Under the pieces are notes generated by a model that saw only the letters and a program-made list of their open reading frames with translations, did no database searches and was not told where the DNA came from. A stretch of 22,681 bases of DNA from a virus: positions 1 through 22,681 of the IMG/VR virus record IMGVR_UViG_3300009181_000376, one strand, 5' to 3'. Shown here piece by piece: positions 16,498-22,681 of the stretch (its first letter is position 1; the number at the start of each line of letters is the position of its first letter). The translations under genes and the position numbers were made by a program.

Positions 16498-16775
16498 TGT
16501 TTCACGAAGGCCGGCACACCGACATTTATGACCTGTAGAGAGCCTTCTAAGTTTGCATCAATCTGTTGGGTGGCCTTGCCATAGCCACGATCAAGGATAA
16601 CCTCGGACGCCTTAACTCGATCCGAGTCCTTTCCGTTTGCCATGACATCGGCCAACGTCTTTAGAGCTTCTGGCGCAAGACTCTGAAACGCTCTTTTAAG
16701 CTCCTCGGGCATTTTTGGCCGGCCACCTGGATTTCCTGTATAGCCAGTTTTTCCTACTGGGTTTTGAGCTGTCAT
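16494..16775 (-). CDS. terS: Putative terminase small subunit
   Basis: This 93-residue protein lies directly before terminase large, with an ATGA overlap. Residues 9-22 contain TGYTGNPGGRPKMP, an NPGGRP signature common at the start of small DNA-binding phage proteins encoded next to terminases. Residues about 24-75 are helical (ELKRAFQSLAPEALKTLADV, RVKASEVILDRGYGKA), suitable for DNA recognition or oligomerisation. It would recognise the packaging site and load the large subunit. AGAAGG precedes ATG 16775, whose ATGA also contains the stop of the giant upstream gene. The assignment rests on motif and position. It is shorter than P22 gp3 (162 residues). Confidence 0.7.
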   Translation of the reverse strand: MTAQNPVGKTGYTGNPGGRPKMPEELKRAFQSLAPEALKTLADVMANGKDSDRVKASEVILDRGYGKATQQIDANLEGSLQVINVGVPAFVKQ

Positions 16776-19700
16776 TGTGCTTGCCTTCTGTTCTTACGGT
16801 CGTTGCTTTCAAGCATCGTGGGTATCCTGGCGCTTCTTGAAAGCAATTCCGTCATTCGATCATTTGTTGTGAGATTGGTTTTTGCCTTGATTAGAAGCTC
16901 TTCTTTGGCAGGTATGACATTGCCAGTGGGTTTGGAGCTTTCTCTCCAATTAGGCTTGAGCCCTGGGATTGTGCCGGCATCACCCCATCCGTACTGTTTT
17001 GAGGCATCTTCGTAGACTTGCTGTAGTCTTGGCCCAAGAATGTCTGTAGCCCATTGGAGTATATCGGATCGTTCTGCTTCGCTGATCCTAGATCGATAAC
17101 TTTCACCTTGTGTCTCCTTTGTCCAATCGTTCTTAATCAATTTACCATCAGAATTGAAATCTTTAAACCTTAACGTTTCTTCAGAGGGATGCGTTTTTGC
17201 CCAATCGTTTGCAGCTTCCTTAAATATTTTAAGTCCTTGCTTGTTATCGGTCAGACCAAAGTTGATAAGCCGCATACCATCTGGTGTTGAAACCATGGCA
17301 GATTTGTCAATCCAATCTGTCAAACCTGACGTTTGCATTTTGCCATCAAGAATTGTCCAAAGGTCTTTCGATTCAATATCGGTCAAAGGTCTGCCAACTT
17401 GCATATCCAGACCGTTGTTGTCGCCTTTGTTTGCCTTCCAAAATGGTCGATGATATCCAACTGAGTCTTGTCGTAGCATTATACCCAAAATAGAACTATA
17501 TACATCAAGAAGCTTTTTTTGAGCCGGATCAATGGTAAGAGTTTCGCCTTTGATCTTCTTTGTTGGAGCCATGACAACGTCAGTCTGGCTGCTGGGTGAA
17601 ACATTCCCTTCCCATACTTTTGGCGCAAGCGTATCACCACCACGCAAAATACCAAGCTTTTGAGCCAACAGATCGTTTCCATTGTCATCCAGAAGTGCAG
17701 AAGCGATAGACTTTTGAAATTGCAATTGCTCATGGAAAGGTGCGGCGTGAATACCAGGAAGTATGTTTGTAGAAACTCCTGGACGCGTCTCCCATGAAAT
17801 CTGCCCCATGTTTCTTTCAAGACCATCTGCAAAGTCAAACTTGGCGGCTGCCGTGTCGGACTTGGTTACGGTATGAGCCATAGCATGGTCTATCCAATTT
17901 TGTCTGTGAGCTTTGTCATTTAGAATAACCCGAACCTTCTTTCCATTACTTCCAATGTCAAATCTAATCCAGCCGTTCTTTTCTGAAAGAGCTTCTGTAG
18001 CAGCCTTGACCAGAGGATTTTCTTGCCGTGCTTTCATAGCAACCCAGACAGCAGCCTGAAACTGCTGCGGTTCCCAACCAAGTTCCTTAGCCATCTTATT
18101 GGACTCGTTCTCGACAAAACGGTATTGAGCAGCTGTTGGTGCATCAGAGTCAAAACCAAAAGCGCGCATCATCCACATATCGACTGTGACTCCCTGCTTT
18201 TCAGCAGCTCCGAATCCCTTGGGGTCAATAACACGCATCAGGTTGCGATAAAAGTTGTTGGTCTTTTCGCCGCCCCATGCTTCATCTTTACCTAGCACGT
18301 TTGTAGCGGCGTCATTTTGGAACTTGGTCTTGACCCTAATATCTCCCTCACCGTGGTGTTGCGCCCAAGCTTGAGCACCAAAGGTGGAGTTTGCGTTTAC
18401 CTTGGCCTGTGGAGAATAAATAGCAAGTGTGGCTGCAAGCTTCCTAGCTAGATCCACGCTTCCACCCACCATCTTTAAAATGGCCTCACCTGAACGCTCA
18501 TACCACATCTTACCATATTCACCTTCAACAGCAAGTTGCATCACTCGTTTGCGAAGGTTTGGCAGTTTAGCGGGTGTGTTGCCTATAGCAGGTGCTCCTA
18601 TGTATTGACCTTTCCTATCACCAGATTTGTATCTGATGTTTTCTTCTACTTTTCCAGCACGGGAGTATTTGTTGTCTGCTCCTTCGAGAATAGCCTTAAC
18701 CTGGGGGGCCGAGGTTGATGTAAAGGTAATTTTGCCATCACCAGCTGTACCTTGGAAATTGGCCGGCAACAAAGACCTTATCTCGTCTGGGTCGCCTATC
18801 AGGCTTAGGTTACCTTTCTTGTCAACCTTGAACTTGTAGCCACCATAGGGCTCTTGTACTGTGTTACTGACTATTTCCTGAATAGGTGTAAGATTGGCAG
18901 GTAGCTCAACCTTAGCCATGACAGGATCGGAGGTCTTGAATGGAGTCATCCCAGGATCACCACCACGGTAAACCATTGGGACTCCCTGCATCCCTTGGGG
19001 GATATTGTCTTCGACTTGGAATCCCAACTTTTCGTAGTACTTAACCAAGTCTTCTTGATCCATCTTCCCCTCACCGAATGGGTCGGCAGAAAGTCGGATA
19101 GGAAGATCCCTGTCAGGGCCATTTAGAATCTTGCTGATCTCATTCTTGACAAGAGTCTCTCCGACCTTCTTTCCTCTAAGATCCTTGGGTACGAAAACCT
19201 TCTCGATGAGATTGTACTCTGGCCCGAAAGACTCATTTCCTTCTGCATCCCATATCGGATCAGCGTTCTTACCAGATGAGATGTATGCGCCTTCTGGCGG
19301 TTCATACGCCTTGCCACCCTTCCTCATGACAGGATCAAAGGCCCCTTCGTTCACAACCCAATCTGGTAAAAGACCGGTCTTTTGGTCAGCGTAAATTGTT
19401 TCACCCTGCTTGGCAGTTCTATTGGTAGCGCCGTGAGGTCCATAGTTAACCCAAGAGTTTTGTCCTCTGGTCTCGGTAGTCATGGCCCTTCGGGCTTCAG
19501 GGGAGTACATGGCACTGTGAGCTCTCCACGCGTTCTCCTCGCCATCGGCTCGAAAGCCTACACCTTCCTTGACGTGACCAAAATAATCATGGACACCGCG
19601 GAATATGTCGTTGATGGTGGCCGGCTTACCGTTCCATACTTCTCCGGACTGGGCAAGCAGCGGATTGCCAGATATGTCTGCGGCGCCAGACCCAAAGCCT

Positions 19701-21076
19701 GCGTCGGTAGGGAATACCCACATATGATTGTTCTTACGAACGTCTTCGGTCATCTCTCTAGGATTGCCATGATATGGGTCAGGAAGTGAAGGATCTAAGA
19801 ACTCAAACTTCACGCCTGAATCCTTAATTGCTTGGTACTGTGCCATGGTTTCTTTAGCCATAGCATTGTAAGCCGTCTTTACCTGAGGATCGTCTGGAGA
19901 GTGGGACATCTTGTCGTACTCAGCAGCGATTCGTTCTGCACGGGCAGGCTCAACTTTCTGATACGTATTTGGTGGAGTGTAGGGAATACCTTGGCTTTCC
20001 ATGTAAGTATTAGCGACTTCTTTTGCCGGCATATGAGCCGAAGGTACTATTTGTTCGTTACCGACAGAAATGGGTTTTCTTGGGAGACCGAGGAGGGAAC
20101 CATCGGCTTCTCTGGTTGCCTCTGATACCGCCCTATCCGATTGCGCCAAAACCCCAGAGCTTCCTCGTAGGTCTCCTGATCCTGATAGTTCTCTTTGACT
20201 GGCATCTGATAACTTTCGTGCACTTTGTTCCTCCAGATATTTCGTTAGGTCTTCTGCCAATTTTGGCGATGTCTTAGAAATTTGCTGTAAGGCTTTCCCA
20301 AAAGGAAGTGCAGCAAGTGTGCCTACACTTACTACGTCAAGACCTTGTCCAGCATTTCCTGTTTGAAGTGCAGTAGCAACTCCTCTAGGCACCGCCTGCT
20401 CCGCTGCTGCAACCATGAAGGATCCCGCGCTCGGAGCGCCGCTAGCATACTTGGCCGCGTTGAAAAGGCCGGTGGCAACTTCCTTTGCATTGAACGCCTT
20501 TGCAGCGTAGCCACCCATTTTAAGTATCGCACCGGTAGGGATTGCCATTGAAGCAATGTCTCCGACAACGCTGCCATAACCGTATCCAGGGTTTTGTTTC
20601 TTCCATTCTTCAAGTGCTCGTCTCTGCTCTGGGCTTGATGTGGCAGTCACAATTGCTTCAGGCAAACCTAGTGCTGCCGAGTTTAGCGCACCAGCAAGAC
20701 CTGCCGGCGTAGCCGTCTCTTTGACAACTTGACCGGCTGTTGGGTCAGACATATGTGCAAGGGCAAAAGTGACTGCTCTCTGTCTATCCTGTTCAACCAG
20801 GCGCTGAATGTTTTCGGGCGACTCGCCCATGTCCTGAAGATTTTGTATCTCCTGTGGAGATAATCCAGTATCGACAACGCCAAAGCGCTTTCCATAAGCA
20901 GCAAACACTTGATCGGCCTGTTCTTTAGAGAACACCTTGGGATTGGCAGGAGTTGCATTGGCAGACCTTTCAGCAGCAATACGGCTAGACCTAGCAAGAT
21001 CCTCTTGTCTCTTCCTCTGGACAGCTAGGTCGTAGGAGTTCAAAGGTATGCTTCGAAATGGATTAAAATCTCCCAT
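16772..21076 (-). CDS. Giant multidomain (polyvalent-type) phage protein with embedded GNAT-like acetyltransferase
   Basis: This is a 1434-residue protein. Residues 1-330 hold a charged helical start and Gly/Ala-rich, partly hydrophobic stretches like those of ejected virion proteins. Residues about 366-545 form a domain with HDYFGH (496-501), a following ENAWRAHSAMYSPEARRAM, and NSWVNYGP. Residues about 610-700 look like a GNAT fold: motif A VFVPKDLRGKKVGETL (627-642) and motif B YYEKLGF (680-686). A beta-rich domain surrounds Y747. Residues about 855-1010 resemble a conserved phage domain of unknown function with WYERSGEAIL (858), EKTNNFYRNL (937-946) and VTVDMWMMRAFGF (963-975). A further phage-conserved part (ISWETRPGVSTNILPGIHAA) follows. 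ATG 21076 is chosen for its AAAGAGG site and the promoter at 21108-21137; an ATG at 21112 lies at or before the predicted transcript start. It overlaps the small terminase by ATGA. Substrates are unknown. Confidence 0.8.
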   Translation of the reverse strand: MGDFNPFRSIPLNSYDLAVQRKRQEDLARSSRIAAERSANATPANPKVFSKEQADQVFAAYGKRFGVVDTGLSPQEIQNLQDMGESPENIQRLVEQDRQRAVTFALAHMSDPTAGQVVKETATPAGLAGALNSAALGLPEAIVTATSSPEQRRALEEWKKQNPGYGYGSVVGDIASMAIPTGAILKMGGYAAKAFNAKEVATGLFNAAKYASGAPSAGSFMVAAAEQAVPRGVATALQTGNAGQGLDVVSVGTLAALPFGKALQQISKTSPKLAEDLTKYLEEQSARKLSDASQRELSGSGDLRGSSGVLAQSDRAVSEATREADGSLLGLPRKPISVGNEQIVPSAHMPAKEVANTYMESQGIPYTPPNTYQKVEPARAERIAAEYDKMSHSPDDPQVKTAYNAMAKETMAQYQAIKDSGVKFEFLDPSLPDPYHGNPREMTEDVRKNNHMWVFPTDAGFGSGAADISGNPLLAQSGEVWNGKPATINDIFRGVHDYFGHVKEGVGFRADGEENAWRAHSAMYSPEARRAMTTETRGQNSWVNYGPHGATNRTAKQGETIYADQKTGLLPDWVVNEGAFDPVMRKGGKAYEPPEGAYISSGKNADPIWDAEGNESFGPEYNLIEKVFVPKDLRGKKVGETLVKNEISKILNGPDRDLPIRLSADPFGEGKMDQEDLVKYYEKLGFQVEDNIPQGMQGVPMVYRGGDPGMTPFKTSDPVMAKVELPANLTPIQEIVSNTVQEPYGGYKFKVDKKGNLSLIGDPDEIRSLLPANFQGTAGDGKITFTSTSAPQVKAILEGADNKYSRAGKVEENIRYKSGDRKGQYIGAPAIGNTPAKLPNLRKRVMQLAVEGEYGKMWYERSGEAILKMVGGSVDLARKLAATLAIYSPQAKVNANSTFGAQAWAQHHGEGDIRVKTKFQNDAATNVLGKDEAWGGEKTNNFYRNLMRVIDPKGFGAAEKQGVTVDMWMMRAFGFDSDAPTAAQYRFVENESNKMAKELGWEPQQFQAAVWVAMKARQENPLVKAATEALSEKNGWIRFDIGSNGKKVRVILNDKAHRQNWIDHAMAHTVTKSDTAAAKFDFADGLERNMGQISWETRPGVSTNILPGIHAAPFHEQLQFQKSIASALLDDNGNDLLAQKLGILRGGDTLAPKVWEGNVSPSSQTDVVMAPTKKIKGETLTIDPAQKKLLDVYSSILGIMLRQDSVGYHRPFWKANKGDNNGLDMQVGRPLTDIESKDLWTILDGKMQTSGLTDWIDKSAMVSTPDGMRLINFGLTDNKQGLKIFKEAANDWAKTHPSEETLRFKDFNSDGKLIKNDWTKETQGESYRSRISEAERSDILQWATDILGPRLQQVYEDASKQYGWGDAGTIPGLKPNWRESSKPTGNVIPAKEELLIKAKTNLTTNDRMTELLSRSARIPTMLESNDRKNRRQAQ

Positions 21077-21107
21077 TGACGCCTCTTTCTTTCGTGTTCT
21101 GACGAAT

Positions 21108-21137
21108 AGCATACGGCCAGCACCTATCCGTGGTCAA
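21108..21137 (-). promoter_or_regulatory. Leftward promoter of the giant protein / late operon
   Basis: On the minus strand TTGACC (21137-21132) is followed after 18 bases by TATGCT (21113-21108). Transcription would start near 21101, leaving a leader of about 25 bases with AAAGAGG before ATG 21076. The -35 segment GACTTGACC shares CTTGACC with the rightward promoter. Hexamer matches are 5/6 and 4/6. Confidence 0.5.
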
Positions 21138-21141
21138 GTCA

Positions 21142-21426
21142 TCTTTCCATTCACGATATATTCATTTCATCATTCCATTCGCGTCATCTTCATTTCATCT
21201 TCATTTCACTTTATTCCTTACCGTGCAAAGAGATCACTCCATTCACGCCACTCATTTCATGTTTTTCTACTCTCCTTGTACTTTATACACCCTTTTCTTC
21301 TTATAAAATAATTTATCTACCTTATATAGGAGTAATATGGAATGAGTGACGCCACTTGTTACATTGTAACGAATTAGATGGAATGATCGATGGAATGAAG
21401 AGCCAAAAGTGACGTGAGTGAAATGA
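21142..21426. repeat. Iteron-like repeat array in two opposed halves
   Basis: The 8-mer TGRAATGA occurs nine times. Five copies are on the minus strand (21162-21169, 21170-21177, 21190-21197, 21201-21208, 21252-21259) and four on the plus strand (21338-21345, 21379-21386, 21391-21398, 21419-21426). A longer 17-base form close to TGACGYGARTGRAATGA lies at 21158-21142, 21186-21170 and 21250-21234 (minus) and 21410-21426 (plus). A 15-base inverted pair (21246-21260 and 21337-21351, 13/15 identical) flanks the AT-rich centre. Tandem spacings of 11 and 12 bases fit one helical turn. An initiator or repressor array is inferred. Confidence 0.75.
21358..21370. promoter_or_regulatory. Palindrome GTTACA-T-TGTAAC, possible operator
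   Basis: This is a perfect 13-base palindrome with six-base arms around one central base, lying between copies of the TGRAATGA array. The form is typical of dimeric helix-turn-helix repressor sites, but no cognate regulator is encoded in the window. Confidence 0.4.
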
Positions 21427-21442
21427 TTATTTGAAGAAATTG

Positions 21443-21457
21443 GGTCAAGTCTTGACC
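21443..21457. promoter_or_regulatory. Palindrome GGTCAAG-T-CTTGACC overlapping the rightward -35
   Basis: This is a perfect 15-base palindrome with seven-base arms. Its right arm contains the -35 TTGACC of the rightward promoter, so a bound dimer would block RNA polymerase. Half of it (GGTCAAGTC) recurs at 21132-21140 over the -35 of the leftward promoter. Confidence 0.5.
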
Positions 21458-21480
21458 TTTCGCACTGTTAATCAGATAAT
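21452..21480 (+). promoter_or_regulatory. Rightward sigma70-type promoter of the primase gene
   Basis: TTGACC (21452-21457) is followed after exactly 17 bases by GATAAT (21475-21480). Both hexamers match consensus at five of six positions. Transcription would start near 21487, giving a leader of about 148 bases that contains the large hairpin. Confidence 0.7.
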
Positions 21481-21540
21481 ACCAGCATCCGTTAGCTGGT
21501 GACTGTCGGGTGACTCCGGTCGCATCTGGGGTATATGATC

Positions 21541-21623
21541 AAGAGGCTTTGAGAGAGATGCCCCCTATGCGAAGGGGAAACGGGTTCACCACCCGGGCAT
21601 CTCCCTCAAAGCCTTTTTCTTTT
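21541..21623 (+). terminator. Long branched hairpin with T-tract in the primase leader (attenuator-like)
   Basis: Bases 21541-21563 pair with 21595-21617 to form a stem of about 23 base pairs with one A-C mismatch and one G-U pair. The 31-base apex can form two small hairpins (CCCC/GGGG at 21562-21577, and CGGGT/ACCCG at 21581-21595, competing with the main stem). TTTTTCTTTT (21614-21623) follows at once, as in an intrinsic terminator, and the Shine-Dalgarno GGGGAGG starts at 21624. The position suggests transcription attenuation of the primase gene or the 3' end of a small RNA. On the other strand there is no T-tract. Confidence 0.65.
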
Positions 21624-21634
21624 GGGGAGGGCTT

Positions 21635-22681
21635 ATGGGTTTACTGATTTCCATAAATGGTGTGTACCACCAGCAAACCAGCGTCGGCAACTTTGTCGTA
21701 CGCTCTATTGGGGACGCAGAGGAACTGCGGAAACTTGTATCTGAGTCAGACTGGTCGCCGATTATTTTTCGTGACGGCATTCGCCATGGTGATAACTTTC
21801 TTGAGGCCACTACCTTGGCCGTGGACGTGGACAACACAGGCCCAGACCAAATGTCAATTTCCGAGTTTTCCTTGGCATTTGCTGAGGTTGAGCATTACAT
21901 CTTGACGAGCAAGAGCCACCAGAAGCCCAAGATGAGCAAGAAAGTGCTTTGCCCCCCTGCTGACCGTTACCACGTCTGCTTTCCTTTGGCCGAGGGCATC
22001 AAGAGCGCCGCTGATTATCGGAGCAGGGTTGAGGCCCTGATAGAGCAGTTTCCAGCTATAGACGCCGGAGCCAAAGACGGCGCAAGGTTCTTTTTTGGTT
22101 ACATTGACACTGAAGTATTCTATAACCCTGGAAAGCCTTTAACCGTAGTTCCACGTCAGCAGCCGATATTGCCTGAAGCAAAGCCATTTCCGGCCCCCGT
22201 AGCCCAAGCCCCATCGGTGAGTCCCGAGGCCCCGGCAAGCACAAAGCCCAAGAGTAGACTCCATGCTATGGAAAAGGTTGAGTACTACGAAGACGATGAC
22301 CAGCTCAACGCCAAAATATTTGAGGTACTACAAGAGGCCAGCAAAGCCGGGGCCTTTGATGAGCGTGAGGCTTGGATAGATTGCGGGATGGCCTGCAAGG
22401 CTGCTGGGTTTTCTTTTGAGCAGTGGATGTCGTTGTCCTGGGCAAGCGAACCATCTGCCGAGAACCGGAGCCGGTGGAACGGGTTCCGGTCCGACAGGCA
22501 TACACGCGGGACGCTGATCCATTACGCACGGCAGTTTTCTCCCGGCTTTTTGACCAAGAGGACGGCTTTGTCAGCCTATTCACCCGAGACCTTTGTCATG
22601 AGCGAAGCCAAAGCTTCCTTGCGTTTGGCTATGCCCCACACCTCTTGGTATCAGCCTCACTTGATCACAACGCGCAAGAAA
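21635..22681 (+). CDS. Archaeo-eukaryotic-type primase with PriCT-like domain (partial, C-terminus off the right edge)
   Basis: I read 349 codons from ATG 21635 to the edge without a stop. GGGGAGG lies four bases upstream. Motif I is LAVDVDNT with D64 and D66. Motif II is TSKSH (S94-H95) followed by RYHVCFPL. Motif III is DAGAKDGARFFFG (143-155, with D143 or D148 and R151). This order is typical of phage and plasmid AEP primases. A Pro/Ala-rich linker (about 170-205) leads to a PriCT_2-like helical domain with EREAWIDCGMACKAAGF (W247 inside) and WMSLSWASEP. Such proteins often continue into a superfamily 3 helicase, which would lie beyond the window. It would prime phage DNA replication and is transcribed divergently from the virion genes. 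Confidence 0.8.
   Translation, partial: MGLLISINGVYHQQTSVGNFVVRSIGDAEELRKLVSESDWSPIIFRDGIRHGDNFLEATTLAVDVDNTGPDQMSISEFSLAFAEVEHYILTSKSHQKPKMSKKVLCPPADRYHVCFPLAEGIKSAADYRSRVEALIEQFPAIDAGAKDGARFFFGYIDTEVFYNPGKPLTVVPRQQPILPEAKPFPAPVAQAPSVSPEAPASTKPKSRLHAMEKVEYYEDDDQLNAKIFEVLQEASKAGAFDEREAWIDCGMACKAAGFSFEQWMSLSWASEPSAENRSRWNGFRSDRHTRGTLIHYARQFSPGFLTKRTALSAYSPETFVMSEAKASLRLAMPHTSWYQPHLITTRKK

Larger units (their letters stand above)
21077..21634. other. Divergent control region between late operon and primase gene
   Basis: This 558-base region separates the leftward virion operon from the rightward replication gene. From left to right it holds the leftward promoter, inverted iteron-like repeats, an AT-rich core (about 21290-21330), repeats in the opposite orientation, two perfect palindromes, the rightward promoter, a small hairpin (ACCAGC 21481-21486 with GCTGGT 21495-21500), a direct repeat GGTGACT (21498 and 21509), and a large terminator-like hairpin. 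No gene of normal size is seen. Only very short frames (5, 11 and 29 codons) exist. Confidence 0.8.

Noticed and set aside
21342-21377. Eleven-codon frame after AGGAG inside the iteron array (plus strand)
   Set aside because: Its start is formed by a TGRAATGA repeat word, there is no convincing promoter just upstream, and such short frames are common by chance.
21142-21426. Repeat array as a CRISPR
   Set aside because: Repeats are 8-17 bases, irregularly spaced and in both orientations, with no cas gene nearby.
21581-21595. CGGGTTCACCACCCG resembling the T-arm of a tRNA
   Set aside because: The loop lacks the conserved A at position 58, and no acceptor, D or anticodon arms fit; it is better explained as part of the branched hairpin.

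Overview
The window looks like part of a tailed-phage or prophage genome (Caudoviricetes) with P22-type podovirus virion architecture. No ribosomal, tRNA, integrase, lysis or cellular housekeeping gene is visible. Ribosome-binding sites are strong and AGGAG-like, genes are packed with ATGA or TGATG stop/start overlaps, and two promoters look like bacterial sigma70 promoters. The P22-like tail hub and tailspike head-binding domain suggest, but do not prove, a Gram-negative host. All lineage statements come from motif memory and gene order, not from a database search.

From 21076 down to the left edge, every gene lies on the minus strand and forms one long late operon. Reading in the direction of transcription: a 1434-residue multidomain protein with an embedded GNAT-like acetyltransferase; small and large terminase; a small unknown protein; portal; scaffold; P22-type coat protein; a beta-rich putative decoration protein; an intrinsic-terminator-like hairpin; two small unknown proteins, one with a 12-bp tandem repeat; a gp4-like tail accessory factor; two small beta-rich proteins; a gp10-like tail hub; and another beta-rich protein. 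An internal promoter with a perfect TTGACA follows. After it come three proteins whose order and sizes parallel P22 ejection proteins gp7, gp20 and gp16, and then a tail fibre/tailspike with a P22-like head-binding N-terminus that runs off the left edge.

From 21077 to 21634 lies a divergent control region. It holds an array of TGRAATGA words and 17-bp iteron-like repeats arranged symmetrically around an AT-rich core, two perfect short palindromes, two promoters sharing a CTTGACC -35 segment, and a long hairpin with a T-tract directly in front of the rightward gene's Shine-Dalgarno sequence. From 21635 rightward a plus-strand gene encodes an archaeo-eukaryotic-type primase with a PriCT-like domain and runs off the right edge. 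It probably opens the replication module.

The most unusual items are the large GNAT-containing protein placed ahead of the packaging genes, and the control region, which could be a replication origin, a switch between early and late transcription, or both.
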